Shown here: positions 21,288 through 33,031 of the stretch, piece by piece | Numbering within the stretch: position 1 is the first letter of the stretch | Layout of the letters: each line of letters starts with the position of its first letter | Source of the DNA: Deinococcus sp. AB2017081 | GTDB lineage: Bacteria; Deinococcota; Deinococci; Deinococcales; Deinococcaceae | Length of the DNA stretch: 64,000 nucleotides | NCBI RefSeq assembly: GCF_034440735.1 | Contig: NZ_CP140098.1 | Coordinates: forward strand, 3,391,501 to 3,455,500 | Reading direction: 5' to 3' | Notes under the pieces: generated by a model | Told to the model about the DNA's origin: nothing | Database searches by the model: none | What the model saw: the letters and a program-made list of their open reading frames with translations, nothing else | Made by a program: the position numbers and the translations under genes

Positions 21288-22220
21288 TCACCCCGTAATC
21301 CGATCCACCTCTGCCAACTCCTCCTTGCTGAGCACCCACCCCGCCGCCGCCACATTCCCGTCGATCTGCTCGGGCTTCGTCGCCCCAGCGATCACGGAGC
21401 TGGTCACGTCGAAGGACAGCAGCCAGCTGAAGGCAAGTTCGAGCAGCGTATGCCCCCGCCCCTCGGCAAAGGAGCGCAGCTGCTCGACCACGTCCCAGTT
21501 GTGGTCATTCAGGTAGCGGCTCTGGGCGTTCTCGCTCCCGGTGATGCGGGCCCCCTCGGGCAGGGGCTGGTCGCGGCGGTACTTGCCGGTGAGCAGGCCG
21601 CTGGCCAGCGGAAAGTACGGCAGCAGGCCCAGGTTCAGTTCCGTCATGGTGGGGATCAGCTCCCGCTCGATACCGCGTACCAGCAGGCTGTGCTCATCCT
21701 GGCACGAGGTAAAGCGCGGCCAGCCGTGCTCGCGGGCAATCCGGTCGGCGTCCCGGACACCGGCCGCGTCCATGTTGGAGACCCCGATGTGCTTCACGAG
21801 CCCCTCCTGCACCGCCTCGTTCAGCGCCCCCAGGGTGTCCTCGATGGGCGTGGTGGCGTCCGGCGTGTGCAGCTGGTACAGGTCGAGATAATCGGTGCCC
21901 AGGCGCTTCAGGCTGGCCTCCAGCGCCAGGCGGACGTACTCGGGCCGCCCGCCCTTGCGGCCGTCGCCCATGTCGTGACCGAACTTGCTGGCCAGGACGA
22001 TGCGGCTGCGCTCGCCCCCCAGCGCCCGGCCCAGCATCTCCTCGCTGCCGCCCCGGTTGCCGTATACGTCGGCGGTGTCGAACAGGGTGATGCCGGCGTC
22101 CAGGGCGCGGCGCACCACCACGTCCGTCCCCACCTGATCCAGGCGACCGCCGAAGTTGTTGCAGCCCAGGCCCACGGTGGAGACCTGGAGCCCGGAGTGT
22201 CCGAGGGTTCGCGTTTGCAT
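21288..22220 (-). CDS. Aldo/keto reductase
   Basis: 310 aa TIM-barrel NADPH-dependent oxidoreductase. The catalytic tetrad can be read: D49 and Y54 in FDTADVYGNRG, K in VLASKFG and H in YQLHTPD; the C-terminal cofactor-binding segment is VIAGATKPEQI. Close to the general stress-protein group of reductases; substrate unknown. Leaderless: TAGCAT box six bases before the ATG on the minus strand (plus 22227-22232). Confidence 0.93.
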   Translation of the reverse strand: MQTRTLGHSGLQVSTVGLGCNNFGGRLDQVGTDVVVRRALDAGITLFDTADVYGNRGGSEEMLGRALGGERSRIVLASKFGHDMGDGRKGGRPEYVRLALEASLKRLGTDYLDLYQLHTPDATTPIEDTLGALNEAVQEGLVKHIGVSNMDAAGVRDADRIAREHGWPRFTSCQDEHSLLVRGIERELIPTMTELNLGLLPYFPLASGLLTGKYRRDQPLPEGARITGSENAQSRYLNDHNWDVVEQLRSFAEGRGHTLLELAFSWLLSFDVTSSVIAGATKPEQIDGNVAAAGWVLSKEELAEVDRITG

Positions 22221-22313
22221 GGGGCCATGCTAGGCGTGCCGGTATGAGCCAGGGCGGGGCCGTGGCCTTCGGAAAGCCTTGGGAGTTGTGTCCTCACCCC
22301 GCTGCGTCAGACT

Positions 22314-22937
22314 GTGGGGGTGCGCCGGTCTCCCCTGTCATCCTCGCCGCTGGTGCCGCCCCGCCGCACCGCGCAGGTGCGCCCCGCCCTGGCGCTGACC
22401 ACCGCCCTGATCGCGGGCGTCTGGGGGCAGGAGGTCGTGGACACGGCGGTCGGCGGCAGCCTGGACGCCTACGGCATCCTGCCGCGCGATCCGGGCACCT
22501 TCTGGCACGTGCTGACCGCGCCGTTCCTGCATGCGGGGTTCCCCCATCTGATCGCCAACACGGTGCCGCTGGCCGTGCTGGCGTTCATGGGCGCGGTGCG
22601 GAACGTCTGGCGCTTCGTGGCCGCGACGCTGATCATCGCGGTGCTGGGCGGGGCGCTGGTGTGGCTGTTCGGGCGGGGCGGAAGTGTCCACCTGGGGGCC
22701 AGCGAGCTGATCTTCGGGTATCTGGCATACCTGCTGGGCGTGGGCTGGTGGGAGCGCACGCCCGTGGCGATCGGCGTGGCGGCCCTGGCCTTCGCGCTGT
22801 ACGGCGGCATCCTGTGGGGCGTGCTGCCGGGCAACCCCTACGTGTCGTGGGAGGCCCACCTGTTCGGCTTCGTCGCGGGGCTGGTGGCCGCGCTGGTGCT
22901 GCATGGCCGTCGGCCTGCCCGTCGGGCTACCACGTAA
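22314..22937 (+). CDS. Rhomboid-family intramembrane serine protease
   Basis: 207 aa with about six hydrophobic helices. The rhomboid core is visible: HLIANTVPL after the first loop, nucleophile serine in GASELIFG (GxSx) and catalytic histidine in [13 protein letters not shown]. It cleaves membrane-anchored substrates within the bilayer. The residue after the serine is Glu rather than the usual Gly, an unusual variant. Start is GTG at 22314; a second GTG at 22320 is equally possible. Confidence 0.85.
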   Translation: MGVRRSPLSSSPLVPPRRTAQVRPALALTTALIAGVWGQEVVDTAVGGSLDAYGILPRDPGTFWHVLTAPFLHAGFPHLIANTVPLAVLAFMGAVRNVWRFVAATLIIAVLGGALVWLFGRGGSVHLGASELIFGYLAYLLGVGWWERTPVAIGVAALAFALYGGILWGVLPGNPYVSWEAHLFGFVAGLVAALVLHGRRPARRATT

Positions 22938-22958
22938 CAGGCTGGAGGGTGATGACCC

Positions 22959-23567
22959 CTACAGCGTGACGAGTCCACCCGGCGTCTGGAGCACTGCCCG
23001 CAGCTCCGCCTGTGGGGCCTCGTAGACCTCGACCTCGCCATCGAATTCCAGGGCGTCCAGCCGGGCCCGCAGCCGATCCGGGTGCGCCGTGCCGAGCTGG
23101 AGTTTCACGAGCCGCACCCCGGCGTCCGCCAGCCGGGTGGGGGGCGGCGGGCTCAGCCAGTGAATCAGCGACGGCGCGACGCCGTACATGGGCAGCGCCC
23201 CGTCGGTCGCGACGGTCAGCCGCCAGCGGTTGTCGCCGCGCGACAGTTCCAGCACGTCCGCGCTGGGGGTCAGGCCCTCGACGGCGGCGACCCAGTGGAT
23301 CAGGGCCGGGCCGGCCTCCAGGCGCCCGCGCATCTCGTCCGTGTCCAGCGCGAACCAGCGGGAGCGCGGCGGGACGGGCGCGTCCGGATCCACGGCGATG
23401 ACCTCCAGGTAGGCGTCCGGCCCCAGAGACAGCACGGCGTTGTGGGTCCCGAAGGTGTCGTGCGTGCCGCCGGGCTGCATGGACACGCCCACGCGACCCT
23501 CCAGCCACGCCCGGCCCTCGTCCAGGGTGCGGGCGGCGATGACCAGATGGTCGAGATGGGCAGTCAT
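22959..23567 (-). CDS. VOC-superfamily glyoxalase-like protein
   Basis: 202 aa. N-terminal [18 protein letters not shown] and EVIAVDP match the first module of the glyoxalase-like (VOC) fold, with H7 and E56 as possible metal ligands. The C-terminal half is less conserved. Substrate unknown. Leaderless start: TATCCT (plus 23574-23579) six bases before the ATG. Neighbour on the same strand is an FAD oxidoreductase. Confidence 0.8.
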   Translation of the reverse strand: MTAHLDHLVIAARTLDEGRAWLEGRVGVSMQPGGTHDTFGTHNAVLSLGPDAYLEVIAVDPDAPVPPRSRWFALDTDEMRGRLEAGPALIHWVAAVEGLTPSADVLELSRGDNRWRLTVATDGALPMYGVAPSLIHWLSPPPPTRLADAGVRLVKLQLGTAHPDRLRARLDALEFDGEVEVYEAPQAELRAVLQTPGGLVTL

Positions 23568-23599
23568 GGCCTCAGGATACGGTCACGCCTCCCCATCCT

Positions 23600-24865
23600 T
23601 TACGCGCCGCGCGGCCGGCTCATGCCGGCGAGGTCACCAAGGACGATCGCAGCGGCCTTCTCCCCGCTCTCCATGGCCCCCTGGATGCCGCTCATCGAGG
23701 TGATCTCGCCGGCGAGCAGCACGCCGGGCAGATCCGTGGCGTGGCCGGGCAGGGTGGCGGCGTATTCCGGCGGCTGCGGGTACTGCGCGTGGCGGATGCG
23801 CTCGGTGAGCAGCGTGCGCAGGCGTAGGGCGGCCTCCTGCCCGTACCAGCGCGACAGCTCGCCGCGCACGCGGGCGTCCAGCGCGTCGTCGTCCAGTTCC
23901 GGCAGGCCCAGCACCGAGACGGTCAGGAGGTGCTGTCCGGCGGGAGCCCGGCCCGGCACGCCGCTGCTGACCCACTGGGCGTTGTTGATCAGGCCGTCCT
24001 CGGCATTGAGCAGCAGGCGGGTCTCGGGGTCGATGCGCTCCTGCGCCGCGTAGTGCAGGTACGTGCTGCCCACGCTGCCGCGTGACACGGGTTCGCCGGT
24101 GAGCTGCTGCGTGGTGTCGGGATCGGTCGCCACGATCACATGCCGCGCGTCGATCTCGCCGGCAGAGGTGGCCGCCGTGACGTGCTCGCCGTGTGGCACC
24201 AGCCGGGTCACACGGGTGTCGGTGCGCACATCCACGCCCTGGGCGAGCTGCGCCGTAATCGCGCCCATCCCGGCACGGGGCAGCGCCGCCCCACCGTCCA
24301 TGAGCATGCGGAAGTAGTAGCGGAACAGCCGCGCCGACGTGCCCAGGCGGCGGTCAAGGAAGATCCCGCCGAAGAACGGCCGGAAGAACACGTCCAGCGC
24401 CACGTCGCTGAAGCCCTGGCGGCGCAGGTAGCCTTCCGTGGATTCGTCGGGGCCGGTCAGCAGGGTGTGGGGTGCGGGAGCACGCAGGCTCGCGGCGAGC
24501 TTAACGACCCGGAGCTTGTCGCCCAGCGGCAGCACGCGGGTGGTCAGCGTGGAGAGCAGCCCCGCCGGATCGCGGATGGGGTCGCCCAGCACAGCCGCCC
24601 GTGACCCGCGCCGCACGACCGCAGACGGAGGAATCGGCACGAGGTCGAGCGCCCCGAGGTCGAGCTGGCGGAGCACCGCCGGATACGACGGAAACAGCAC
24701 CTGGTACCCGGCATCGATGGTGAAGCCGTCCACCACGCGCGAGCGCACCCGGCCGCCCACCTCCGGGGCTGCCTCCAGCACCCGCACCCGCTTCCCCGCA
24801 CGGGTCAGGGTGCGCGCCGCCGTGAGGCCCGCAAGGCCCCCACCGATCACCAGAACGTCGAGCAT
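23600..24865 (-). CDS. FAD-dependent amine oxidase/phytoene desaturase-like oxidoreductase
   Basis: 421 aa. The N-terminal Rossmann motif [15 protein letters not shown] with following E31 and GGRVRSR binds FAD; the C-terminal [26 protein letters not shown] is the second flavin-binding block of the amine oxidase/CrtI superfamily. Deinococci make carotenoids, so a carotenoid-modifying role is possible, but no other carotenoid gene is nearby and the substrate cannot be assigned. Leaderless: TAGGCT (plus 24872-24877) six bases before ATG. Confidence 0.85.
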   Translation of the reverse strand: MLDVLVIGGGLAGLTAARTLTRAGKRVRVLEAAPEVGGRVRSRVVDGFTIDAGYQVLFPSYPAVLRQLDLGALDLVPIPPSAVVRRGSRAAVLGDPIRDPAGLLSTLTTRVLPLGDKLRVVKLAASLRAPAPHTLLTGPDESTEGYLRRQGFSDVALDVFFRPFFGGIFLDRRLGTSARLFRYYFRMLMDGGAALPRAGMGAITAQLAQGVDVRTDTRVTRLVPHGEHVTAATSAGEIDARHVIVATDPDTTQQLTGEPVSRGSVGSTYLHYAAQERIDPETRLLLNAEDGLINNAQWVSSGVPGRAPAGQHLLTVSVLGLPELDDDALDARVRGELSRWYGQEAALRLRTLLTERIRHAQYPQPPEYAATLPGHATDLPGVLLAGEITSMSGIQGAMESGEKAAAIVLGDLAGMSRPRGA

Positions 24866-24882
24866 GCCGACAGCCTAGAGCA

Positions 24883-24935
24883 GACGGCACAGAGAGGAGG
24901 GCCAGAACATCTTTAGCCCTCCGCTCTCTGCCGTC
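24883..24935 (-). terminator. Long hairpin terminating the DHA2 exporter operon
   Basis: 24883-24902 pairs with 24916-24935 at 18 of 20 positions, loop of 13. It lies downstream of the exporter on the minus strand and upstream of the -10 box of the FAD oxidoreductase gene. Confidence 0.65.
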
Positions 24936-24973
24936 TGCGGTCTGCGCATTTCCTACGGATTCCGTCCGATTCC

Positions 24974-25070
24974 CGGACATCCGGGAAAGAACCGGATGTC
25001 CGTCCATCTCCCGAAATGCGTAGTTGCCCCTACTCCCTTCGGTCGGATTTCATCCCGCTTGCAGCGGGAT
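24974..25070. repeat. Palindromic intergenic element
   Basis: Two hairpins in tandem: CGGACATCCGG/CCGGATGTCCG (24974-24984 with 24992-25002, perfect) and ATCCCGC/GCGGGAT (25052-25058 with 25064-25070). It resembles the small palindromic repeats scattered in Deinococcus genomes; only one copy is in this window. Confidence 0.4.
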
Positions 25071-25086
25071 TCAATCGGAGTTCCTC

Positions 25087-26717
<1,631 letters not shown>

Positions 26718-26721
<4 letters not shown>

Positions 26722-27200
26722 GCGGTTCTCCCGGTGGTGAGGGGGGCGGCGTTCAACACCTCGTGCAGGGCGCGCAGGGCGTGCAGGGCGGCCTGCACGG
26801 TGGCGTCGGGGACGTGCCCGAAGTGCGTTCCGACGATGGTCATGCCATTCGCGCGGACGCTGGCACGGGTCGCCTGCCCCTGCGGCGTGAGGCGCAGCTC
26901 GAAGCGGCGCAGATCGGTGGGGTCGGTCACGCGCTCGACCAGTCCGGCCTCGACCAGGGTGGTGATGATGCGGGTCACGGTGGGAGCCGGCAGGTTCTGC
27001 GCGGCGGCGACTTTGCCGGGCGTGCTCGCGCCGTCCATGATCGCCGCCAGCACGACAAGTTCCTTGGTGTTCAGGCCGGTGGCCTGCTCCAGCGGTTCGT
27101 CCAAGGCATGCTTGAACCGCCGCGAGAGCCGCAGCGTGAGCCGCACGACGTCATACAGATCATCGCTGGGGCTAGGGGTGGGGGGAAGGTGAAGACTCAT
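26718..27200 (-). CDS. MarR-family transcriptional regulator
   Basis: 160 aa from the ATG at 27200; the upstream ATG at 27239 is rejected because the promoter and operator lie between the two. Winged-helix core is [17 protein letters not shown]...[47 protein letters not shown] in conserved order, including the DxRxxxLxLT wing. It would repress its own operon with the coupled DHA2 pump and be released by ligand. Confidence 0.9.
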
Positions 27201-27206
27201 TTCATT

Positions 27207-27236
27207 TGGAAGTATTCCAGATGGAAGGACTTCTGG
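27207..27236 (-). promoter_or_regulatory. marR promoter with overlapping operator
   Basis: TGGAA-GTA-TTCCA palindrome at 27207-27219, seven bases upstream of the marR ATG. On the minus strand a TTGCCA (-35) and ATACTT-like -10 are spaced 17-18 bases, the -10 falling in the palindrome. The layout fits autorepression. Confidence 0.5.
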
Positions 27237-27251
27237 CAATGCGGAGGGTGT

Positions 27252-27725
27252 TCATCCTCCAGGGACAGCCGGGGATGACACCAGGATGTGCAGGTCGTCC
27301 CAGCCGTCCAGCAGTTCGGTCAGGCGTGCGCCGCCCAGCAGGTGGGCTCGCAGCACCCCGGCCACCCACCACAGCGCGTCCGGCGGCAGGGCGTCCGGCG
27401 CGAACCACCCGATCTCCGACGTCTTGTCCAGCGGCGACGGTTGGCCCGCCCATGCCCGCGCCAGGAAGAAGACATCGGCCCCCTGCGCCCCGCCGTGGTC
27501 GTAGCGGCACAGGCCCAGCGGAGTCACTGACGCGGCATCCACGGTCACGCCGACTTCCTCGTGCGCCTCACGGACGGCGGCGGCGGCCAGCGACTCCCCG
27601 GCCTCCACCCGTCCGCCCGGCAGGCCCCACTCACCCTCGCCGTACGAGGTGTGCGCGCGGCGGCCCAGCAGCACGCGCCCCGAGGCGTCCTGAAGCACCA
27701 GCCACGACACGAGGTGAAAACTCAT
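27252..27725 (-). CDS. Nudix hydrolase
   Basis: 157 aa from the ATG that overlaps the MFS stop (ATGA). The Nudix box is complete: [24 protein letters not shown] (around residues 36-59). It hydrolyses a nucleoside diphosphate linked to another moiety; substrate not predictable. It is a close relative of the Nudix protein at 28950-29432: both contain a KTSE(I/V)[12 protein letters not shown] segment and end with a similar helix. The MFS gene between them is in the same transcript. Confidence 0.88.
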   Translation of the reverse strand: MSFHLVSWLVLQDASGRVLLGRRAHTSYGEGEWGLPGGRVEAGESLAAAAVREAHEEVGVTVDAASVTPLGLCRYDHGGAQGADVFFLARAWAGQPSPLDKTSEIGWFAPDALPPDALWWVAGVLRAHLLGGARLTELLDGWDDLHILVSSPAVPGG

Positions 27726-28915
27726 GCGGTTCCCCGTGCAGGGCGGCACGCCCAGTACCCGGTCACGAGCACCAGCCCCGTGTCCACGATCAGGAACCAC
27801 AGCGGCGCGCTCCACCCGCCGGTGCGGTCGTGCAGCGCCCCGAAGGCCACCGGCCCCAGCGCCGCCAGCGAGTACCCGACCCCCTGCGCCAGCGCGGACA
27901 GCTGCGGGGCCTGCGCCGGCGTGTCGGCCCGCACGGCCATCAGGTACAGCGCAAGCGGGAAGGTGCTGCCGCAGCCTGCGCCGAGCAGCAGCGTCCACAC
28001 CAGCGGGTGCGCGGGCACCAGCAGCAGCCCCAGCAGGCCCACCACGTCCAGGATCACGGACATCACGATCAGCGGCCACACGCCGAACCGGCCCGCCAGG
28101 ATCGGCATGAACAGCGCGAACGGCAGCTGCACCACGTTCCCCAGCGACAGCAGCCCCCCGGCCACCCCGGCACTCAGGCCCTGGTCGTGCCACACACGCG
28201 GCAGCCACGCCAGCCACGTGAAGAACACCAGCGACTGCGTACCCATGAACAGCGTGACCGGCCACGCGTGGGGGTTGCGGAACAGCTCCCGCCACACCGG
28301 CACCGTGCCCACCGATCGGTGGGGCCGGCCCCTCACCGCAGGCAGCCACGCCACGGCCCCCAGCAGCGCCAGTCCCGACCACGTGGCCAGCGAGGCCTGC
28401 CACGACCCGCCCGCGACCTGGAGCGGCACCGCGACTGCCGACGCGAGCGTGGCCCCGCCCACGACCGCCAGTGTGTAGACCCCGAGCATCACCCCGACCT
28501 GCGCGGGAAACTCACGGCGCACCAGGCTGGGCAGCAGCACGTTCACCACGGCAATGCCCGCTCCGACCAGCACGGTGCCCAGCAGCATCACGCCCAGGGT
28601 CGGCCCGGCCCGCAACAGGGCACCCACCCCCAGCACGGCGACCATGGCCAGGATCACGGCCTCGCTGCTCCAGCGGCGCGTCAGCAGGGGCGCGGTCAGG
28701 GCCAGCACACCCCAGCACAGCAGCGGGATGGTGGTCAGCAGACCCGCCGTGGCGGCACTCAGGTGCAGCTGCGCCTGGATCTGCGGCAGCAGCGGCCCGA
28801 AGCCTGCGATGGCCGGACGCAGGTTCAGGGCCACGAGCACCACGCCCGCGACCAGCAGCCAGGAGGGCGGAGCGCGGCGCGGCCGGGAATCGGCAGGGAT
28901 CATCTCCCCCACCAT
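27722..28915 (-). CDS. MFS transporter, CynX/NimT-like
   Basis: 397 aa from ATG 28915; ATG 28903 is also possible. About 12 hydrophobic helices, starting with [19 protein letters not shown], the conserved first helix of the CynX/NimT (cyanate/2-nitroimidazole) group. Substrate unknown. It lies between two related Nudix genes on the minus strand and overlaps the downstream one by four bases, suggesting a shared job such as handling a toxic nucleotide or drug. Confidence 0.87.
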   Translation of the reverse strand: MVGEMIPADSRPRRAPPSWLLVAGVVLVALNLRPAIAGFGPLLPQIQAQLHLSAATAGLLTTIPLLCWGVLALTAPLLTRRWSSEAVILAMVAVLGVGALLRAGPTLGVMLLGTVLVGAGIAVVNVLLPSLVRREFPAQVGVMLGVYTLAVVGGATLASAVAVPLQVAGGSWQASLATWSGLALLGAVAWLPAVRGRPHRSVGTVPVWRELFRNPHAWPVTLFMGTQSLVFFTWLAWLPRVWHDQGLSAGVAGGLLSLGNVVQLPFALFMPILAGRFGVWPLIVMSVILDVVGLLGLLLVPAHPLVWTLLLGAGCGSTFPLALYLMAVRADTPAQAPQLSALAQGVGYSLAALGPVAFGALHDRTGGWSAPLWFLIVDTGLVLVTGYWACRPARGTA

Positions 28916-28949
28916 GCCGCATCCGGGCCGGCCACGATCCTTGTGGGCA

Positions 28950-29432
28950 TCAGCCGGGCAGAGCACGCACGGCCGCCACATCCGTCAGCTGCTCGGCCAC
29001 GCGCGCCCCACCACTCAGGAAGGCGTCCAGCACGGGCGCGATCCACGGCAGCGCGTCGGCAGGCAGGGCCTCCGGCGCGAACCAGCCCACCTCCGAGGTC
29101 TTGTGCAGCGGCTCAGGGACACCGTTCACTTCGTGCACGCGGAACAGCACATCCACGCCGCGCACGCCATCCACCTGATACCGCCGCACGCCCAGCACGG
29201 TCAGGGACAGGGGATCAGCCGTCAGACCGGTTTCTTCCCACAGTTCCCGCGCCGCCGCTTCCGGCAGGCCCTCGCCGTCCTCGACCTGCCCGCCCGGCAG
29301 GCCCCACAACCCGTGCCCGTACGCAGAACCGTCCCGGCGGCCCAGCAGCACCCGGCCCGCGCCGTCCCGCACGACCAACCACACCAGCAGGTTCCCCAGC
29401 CCAGCCACTTCAAGGCCACGTTCATCAGACAC
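28950..29432 (-). CDS. Nudix hydrolase
   Basis: 160 aa from GTG 29432, preceded by AGGAGA at spacing 9; an in-frame ATG at 29462 is an alternative. Nudix box [24 protein letters not shown] is intact. Strongly similar to the Nudix protein downstream in the same cluster (LLGRR...[28 protein letters not shown]), indicating an old tandem duplication now split by the MFS gene. Confidence 0.87.
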   Translation of the reverse strand: MSDERGLEVAGLGNLLVWLVVRDGAGRVLLGRRDGSAYGHGLWGLPGGQVEDGEGLPEAAARELWEETGLTADPLSLTVLGVRRYQVDGVRGVDVLFRVHEVNGVPEPLHKTSEVGWFAPEALPADALPWIAPVLDAFLSGGARVAEQLTDVAAVRALPG

Positions 29433-29460
29433 GCCACAGGATCTCCTGCGGCAGACCGGC

Positions 29461-29928
29461 ATGACCGCATATCGTGACAAGGTGTCCTGCATCCTGCGTG
29501 TCTGCGGCCTTTTTGATCCCACCGCGTTTCTGTCTCGCGCCTCATTCACCGCCCACGACCACTGGCATGCCGGTTCAAGGCGCAAATCGTTCAGTCCGCA
29601 CGTGCAGCCGCTATCCGGACTTCTCGCCCGCGTGAGTTGCGCAGATTTTGACGAGCCTGACGTGCAGATCAGCGAAGCCATCTCCTTTCTTCAGGCCCAT
29701 ACCGACAGTCTCTCGATCCTCCAACAGCTCCTGACAGAAGGCGATCCAACGTGGGCGGACTCATGGATGGAACTTGATTTCGGAATCGAGGATCGTGTTG
29801 GCACGCTTGACTCAGCAGGCAAAGAAATTGTGCATCAGGCCGACCATCTTCCCGCGTCTCTGGCCCGGCTTGCCGGAAATCTCGGGATCGGTCTGACCAT
29901 CTCGCGCTATCCAAGAACTGAAGAATGA
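29461..29928 (+). CDS. Uncharacterised protein, possibly DUF4279-like
   Basis: 155 aa, divergent from the Nudix gene. W-E/D-L-D pattern in the middle ([13 protein letters not shown]) and the ending [21 protein letters not shown] recall DUF4279 proteins, which end in a similar Leu-rich helix and Ile-x-x-Tyr strand. Cytoplasmic, no transmembrane helix. GC content is somewhat below its neighbours. Family link tentative. Confidence 0.6.
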   Translation: MTAYRDKVSCILRVCGLFDPTAFLSRASFTAHDHWHAGSRRKSFSPHVQPLSGLLARVSCADFDEPDVQISEAISFLQAHTDSLSILQQLLTEGDPTWADSWMELDFGIEDRVGTLDSAGKEIVHQADHLPASLARLAGNLGIGLTISRYPRTEE

Positions 29929-29962
29929 GATCGAATAGCCCGGCGCGGCTCGCCTGAACTGC

Positions 29963-29968
29963 TATCCT
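29963..29968 (+). promoter_or_regulatory. -10 box of the thiamine operon
   Basis: TATCCT placed just before the TPP riboswitch; a transcript from here would start near 29975 and contain the whole aptamer. No clear -35. Confidence 0.45.
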
Positions 29969-29971
29969 GCC

Positions 29972-30060
29972 CCCGCGTCACCGGGGGTGCCCTGAATCTG
30001 CAACAGGGCTGAGACTTACCCCAGGAACCTGATCCGGGTCATTCCGGCGGAGGGAGCGTG
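29972..30060 (+). promoter_or_regulatory. TPP riboswitch (thi box)
   Basis: All conserved blocks are present: GGGGGTGCCC, then GGGCTGAGACT, ACCCCAGGAACCTGATCCGGGTCAT in order, and CCGGCGGAGGGAGCG. It binds thiamine pyrophosphate and sits 60 bases before thiB. A terminator hairpin follows at 30094-30120, so high TPP should turn the operon off. Confidence 0.96.
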
Positions 30061-30093
30061 ACCGGAGTGTGGCCCCGTGCCGCCTCCCCGCTT

Positions 30094-30120
30094 CCCCTCG
30101 TGACGCGAGGGGACTTTTTT
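30094..30120 (+). terminator. Riboswitch terminator overlapping the thiB ribosome binding site
   Basis: CCCCTCG/CGAGGGG stem, five-base loop, then ACTTTTTT directly before the thiB ATG. The 3' arm contains AGGGGA, the only plausible ribosome binding site, so the same hairpin could stop transcription and hide the site. Confidence 0.8.
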
Positions 30121-31152
30121 ATGCGTAGAACTGCTGTGTACCTGACCGTGCTCCTGGCCGGAGCCGCCCACGCCCAGACGACCCTGACAGTCGTGACCCA
30201 CGATTCCTTCGACGTGGACAAGAAACTTGTCGCCGCCTTCGAGACGCAGAACAACGCGAGGGTGCGCTTCGTGAAGGGCGGCGATGCCGGCGACCTGCTG
30301 AACCGCCTGATCCTGACGCGCCGTGCGCCCATTGCCGATGTCGTGTACGGCCTGGACAACAGCCTGCTGGCCCGCGCCAGGTCGGCCGATGTGCTCACGC
30401 CGTACGTGTCTCCGAGGCTCAGCACCGTGCCCGCCGCCCGCCGCCTGGACGAGGCCGGAACCCTGAACACCGTGGATTACGGCTACGTGGCCCTGAACTA
30501 CGACCGTGCGTACTTCCAGAAGGCCGGGCTGGCGCTGCCGAAGACCCTGGACGAACTGGCGACCCCCACCTACGCGAAGCTGACGGTCGTGCAGAGCCCC
30601 GCGACCAGCAGCCCCGGTCTGGCCTTCCTGCTCGCCACCGTGACCCACTACGGCGAGGCCGGCGCATGGACGTGGTGGAAGACCGCCCGCACGAACGGCA
30701 TGAAGATCACCCGTGGCTGGAGCGACGCCTACAACAAGGACTTCAGCAAGAACGGCGGGAAATACCCCATCGTGCTGAGCTACGCCAGCAGCCCCGCCGC
30801 CGAGGTCTACTACGCCGACGGCTACGACCCGAAGAAGCCCCCGCAGCAGGCGCCCACCGGCACCCTGCTGCTGCCCGGCAGCACGTGGCTGCAGCTGGAA
30901 GGCGTGGGCATCCTGAAGGGCACGAAGCAGCCCGCCCTGGCGAGGAAGTTCGTGGACTTCATGCTGAGCGCCCCCGTGCAGGCCGACATCCCCACCCGCA
31001 TGTGGGTCTACCCGGCGGTGAGCAGCACGCCGCTCGACCCCGTGTACACGTTTGCCCAGGTGCCCAGCACCGCCAACGCGACGAACACGGTGCCCGCCAA
31101 CCCCCAGCGCCTGGTGGATGCGTGGATCACGCAGGTTCTGAGGGCGAGATAA
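30121..31152 (+). CDS. thiB: Thiamine ABC transporter substrate-binding protein
   Basis: 343 aa. A cleavable signal peptide ([15 protein letters not shown]) gives a periplasmic protein. [21 protein letters not shown] opens the mature part as in ThiB/TbpA, and [20 protein letters not shown] plus [12 protein letters not shown] are family blocks of the thiamine-binding site. ATG 30121 is chosen; the open frame upstream crosses the riboswitch. First gene of thiB-thiP-(HhH protein)-thiQ-thiN under the TPP riboswitch. Confidence 0.95.
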   Translation: MRRTAVYLTVLLAGAAHAQTTLTVVTHDSFDVDKKLVAAFETQNNARVRFVKGGDAGDLLNRLILTRRAPIADVVYGLDNSLLARARSADVLTPYVSPRLSTVPAARRLDEAGTLNTVDYGYVALNYDRAYFQKAGLALPKTLDELATPTYAKLTVVQSPATSSPGLAFLLATVTHYGEAGAWTWWKTARTNGMKITRGWSDAYNKDFSKNGGKYPIVLSYASSPAAEVYYADGYDPKKPPQQAPTGTLLLPGSTWLQLEGVGILKGTKQPALARKFVDFMLSAPVQADIPTRMWVYPAVSSTPLDPVYTFAQVPSTANATNTVPANPQRLVDAWITQVLRAR

Positions 31153-31501
31153 CCCCTCACCCCCAGCCAGGGAGAGGTGAGTGTACGTTGATGGGGTTGT
31201 GGTGATCACACGCCCCCTCACCCCCCGCCGCTGCGCGGCTCCACCCTCTGCTTCGCAGCTCTACGAGTCACCCACGAGGGGAGAGGGCCATAAAGACGAA
31301 GCCCTTTCCCCTGCCCCGAACCGAATGCCATCGGGCGCGCAGCGCACGGGCGGTGACGGCGTGAACGCAAAGGGCAGATACGCCGCCCCTCGCCACCGAA
31401 ACCACCACAAAGGCCGGCCAGTCAACCTGGCGACCACATGCCCAGCGCAGCGCCGCTCCCCCTACCCCAGGGGGGCAGGGGGCCGGGGGGTGGGGTAGCC
31501 C
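31153..31501 (+). repeat. Dispersed intergenic repeat, copy C, inside the thi operon
   Basis: Core about 31320-31475, same orientation as copy B (CCGAATGCCATCGGGCG, AGCGCACGGGCGGTGAC, CGCCCCTCGC shared). It fills the 349 bases between thiB and thiP. No gene is seen. Its palindromic borders could attenuate transcription into thiP. Confidence 0.75.
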
Positions 31502-33031
31502 GTGCCCAGAACCCTCCTCACCCTCCCCGCCCTCCTCTTCATCACCGCCTTCCTCGCTGTCCCCCTGGCCCGCACCCTGCTGGAAGGCGGAGTCAACCTG
31601 GGCATCTGGCAGGATCCCTACTTCCTGGGCCGCCTGGCGTGGACACTCGCCCAGGCCGCCGGCACCGCCGGGCTCGCCCTGCTGCTGGGGGCTCCGCTGG
31701 CCTACCTGCTGTCCCGCCACGACGTGCCGGGCAAGGCCCTGTTCCTGCGGCTGCTGCTGCTGCCCTTCGTGACCCCGGTGCTGGTGGCGGTGCTGGGGCT
31801 GTCGGCGCTGCTGGGGCCGCAGGGCTGGGTGACCCGCTGGACGGGCGTGGATCTCAGTGACACGCCGGCGCTGCTGATCCTGGGGAACCTGTTCTTCAAC
31901 CTGCCGGTCATGGTGCGGCTGGCCTACGGGGGCTTCTCGCGCGTGCCGCCGAACGTGCTGGGCGCGGCGCGGTCGCTGGGGGCGTCGGCAGGGCGGGCGG
32001 CGTGGACGGTGGCGCTGCCGCTGGCGCTGCCGGGACTGGCGGCGGGCACGGTGCTGGTGTTCCTGTACTCGGCCCTGAGCTTCGGGCTGCCTCTGGCGCT
32101 GGGCGGCGAGCGCTACGGCACCCTGGAGGTCGAGGTCTACCAGTCGGCCTTCCAGCTGCGGCTGCCCGAGGCGAGCGCCCTGATCCTGGGGCAACTGGCC
32201 CTGACGCTGGCGGCGACGTGGGCCTACGTGTCGCTGGGCCGGGGCGGGGTGGGCGTGCCGGTGGCGGGGCTGCCCAGGGCACGGGGCGGGGCGCTGGTCG
32301 GGCTGCTGCTCCTGGGCACCCTGACGGCGCTGATCTGCTTCGCGCCGCTGCTGGCCGTGGCCCTGCGGGGCGTACTGGGCTCGTCCGGCCCCACTCTGAG
32401 CTACTGGCGGGGCGTGCTGGGCGACCCGGACGCGGGCCTGCTGGTCTGGAACACCCTGCGCTTCGCGGTCATGGCCGGGGCCGGGGCGGTGCTGCTGGGC
32501 GGAGCCTTCGCGCTGGGCGCATGGCGGGCCCGGTCGCGGGTGCTGGACGTGGTGTCGCTGCTGCCGCTGATGGTCTCGCCGGTCTCTCTGGCGGTGGGCT
32601 ACCTGCTGGCGTACCCGGTACTGGCCGCCACGCTGCCCATGCTGATCGCGGCCTACGTACTGCTGGCCCTGCCACTGGTCGTGCGCTCGCTGCTGCCGGC
32701 GCTGCGGGCGCTGCCACCCCGCGTGCTGGAGGCCGCCCGGTCGCTGGGTGCGGGATCATGGGGCGTGCTCCGCACCGTGACGTTGCCTCTGACCCTCCCG
32801 TCCCTGCGCGGGGGCGCGGCGCTGGCCCTGTCCACCGTGCTGGGCGAGTTCGGCGCGACCCTGGTGCTGACCCGCCCCGAGTGGGCGACCCTGAGTACCG
32901 GCCTGTACGACCGCCTGGGCCGCCCCGGCGAGCGCAACCTGGGCGAGGCGTGTGCCCTGGCGACCGGCCTGCTGCTCCTCTCGGCCCTGGTGTTCACGCT
33001 GCTGGACGGCGGGCGTGGGGAGGTGACGTGA
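31502..33031 (+). CDS. thiP: Thiamine ABC transporter permease
   Basis: 509 aa, GTG start. About 12 hydrophobic helices in two homologous halves, each with an EAA-type loop for the ATPase: [25 protein letters not shown] near 155-180 and [25 protein letters not shown] near 410-435. Duplicated permeases of this type form the channel of ThiBPQ. The stop overlaps the next start (GTGA). Confidence 0.94.
   Translation: MPRTLLTLPALLFITAFLAVPLARTLLEGGVNLGIWQDPYFLGRLAWTLAQAAGTAGLALLLGAPLAYLLSRHDVPGKALFLRLLLLPFVTPVLVAVLGLSALLGPQGWVTRWTGVDLSDTPALLILGNLFFNLPVMVRLAYGGFSRVPPNVLGAARSLGASAGRAAWTVALPLALPGLAAGTVLVFLYSALSFGLPLALGGERYGTLEVEVYQSAFQLRLPEASALILGQLALTLAATWAYVSLGRGGVGVPVAGLPRARGGALVGLLLLGTLTALICFAPLLAVALRGVLGSSGPTLSYWRGVLGDPDAGLLVWNTLRFAVMAGAGAVLLGGAFALGAWRARSRVLDVVSLLPLMVSPVSLAVGYLLAYPVLAATLPMLIAAYVLLALPLVVRSLLPALRALPPRVLEAARSLGAGSWGVLRTVTLPLTLPSLRGGAALALSTVLGEFGATLVLTRPEWATLSTGLYDRLGRPGERNLGEACALATGLLLLSALVFTLLDGGRGEVT

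Noticed and set aside
24883..25070. CRISPR array or IS end
   Set aside because: Hairpins are single, of different sequence, with no spacers or transposase.
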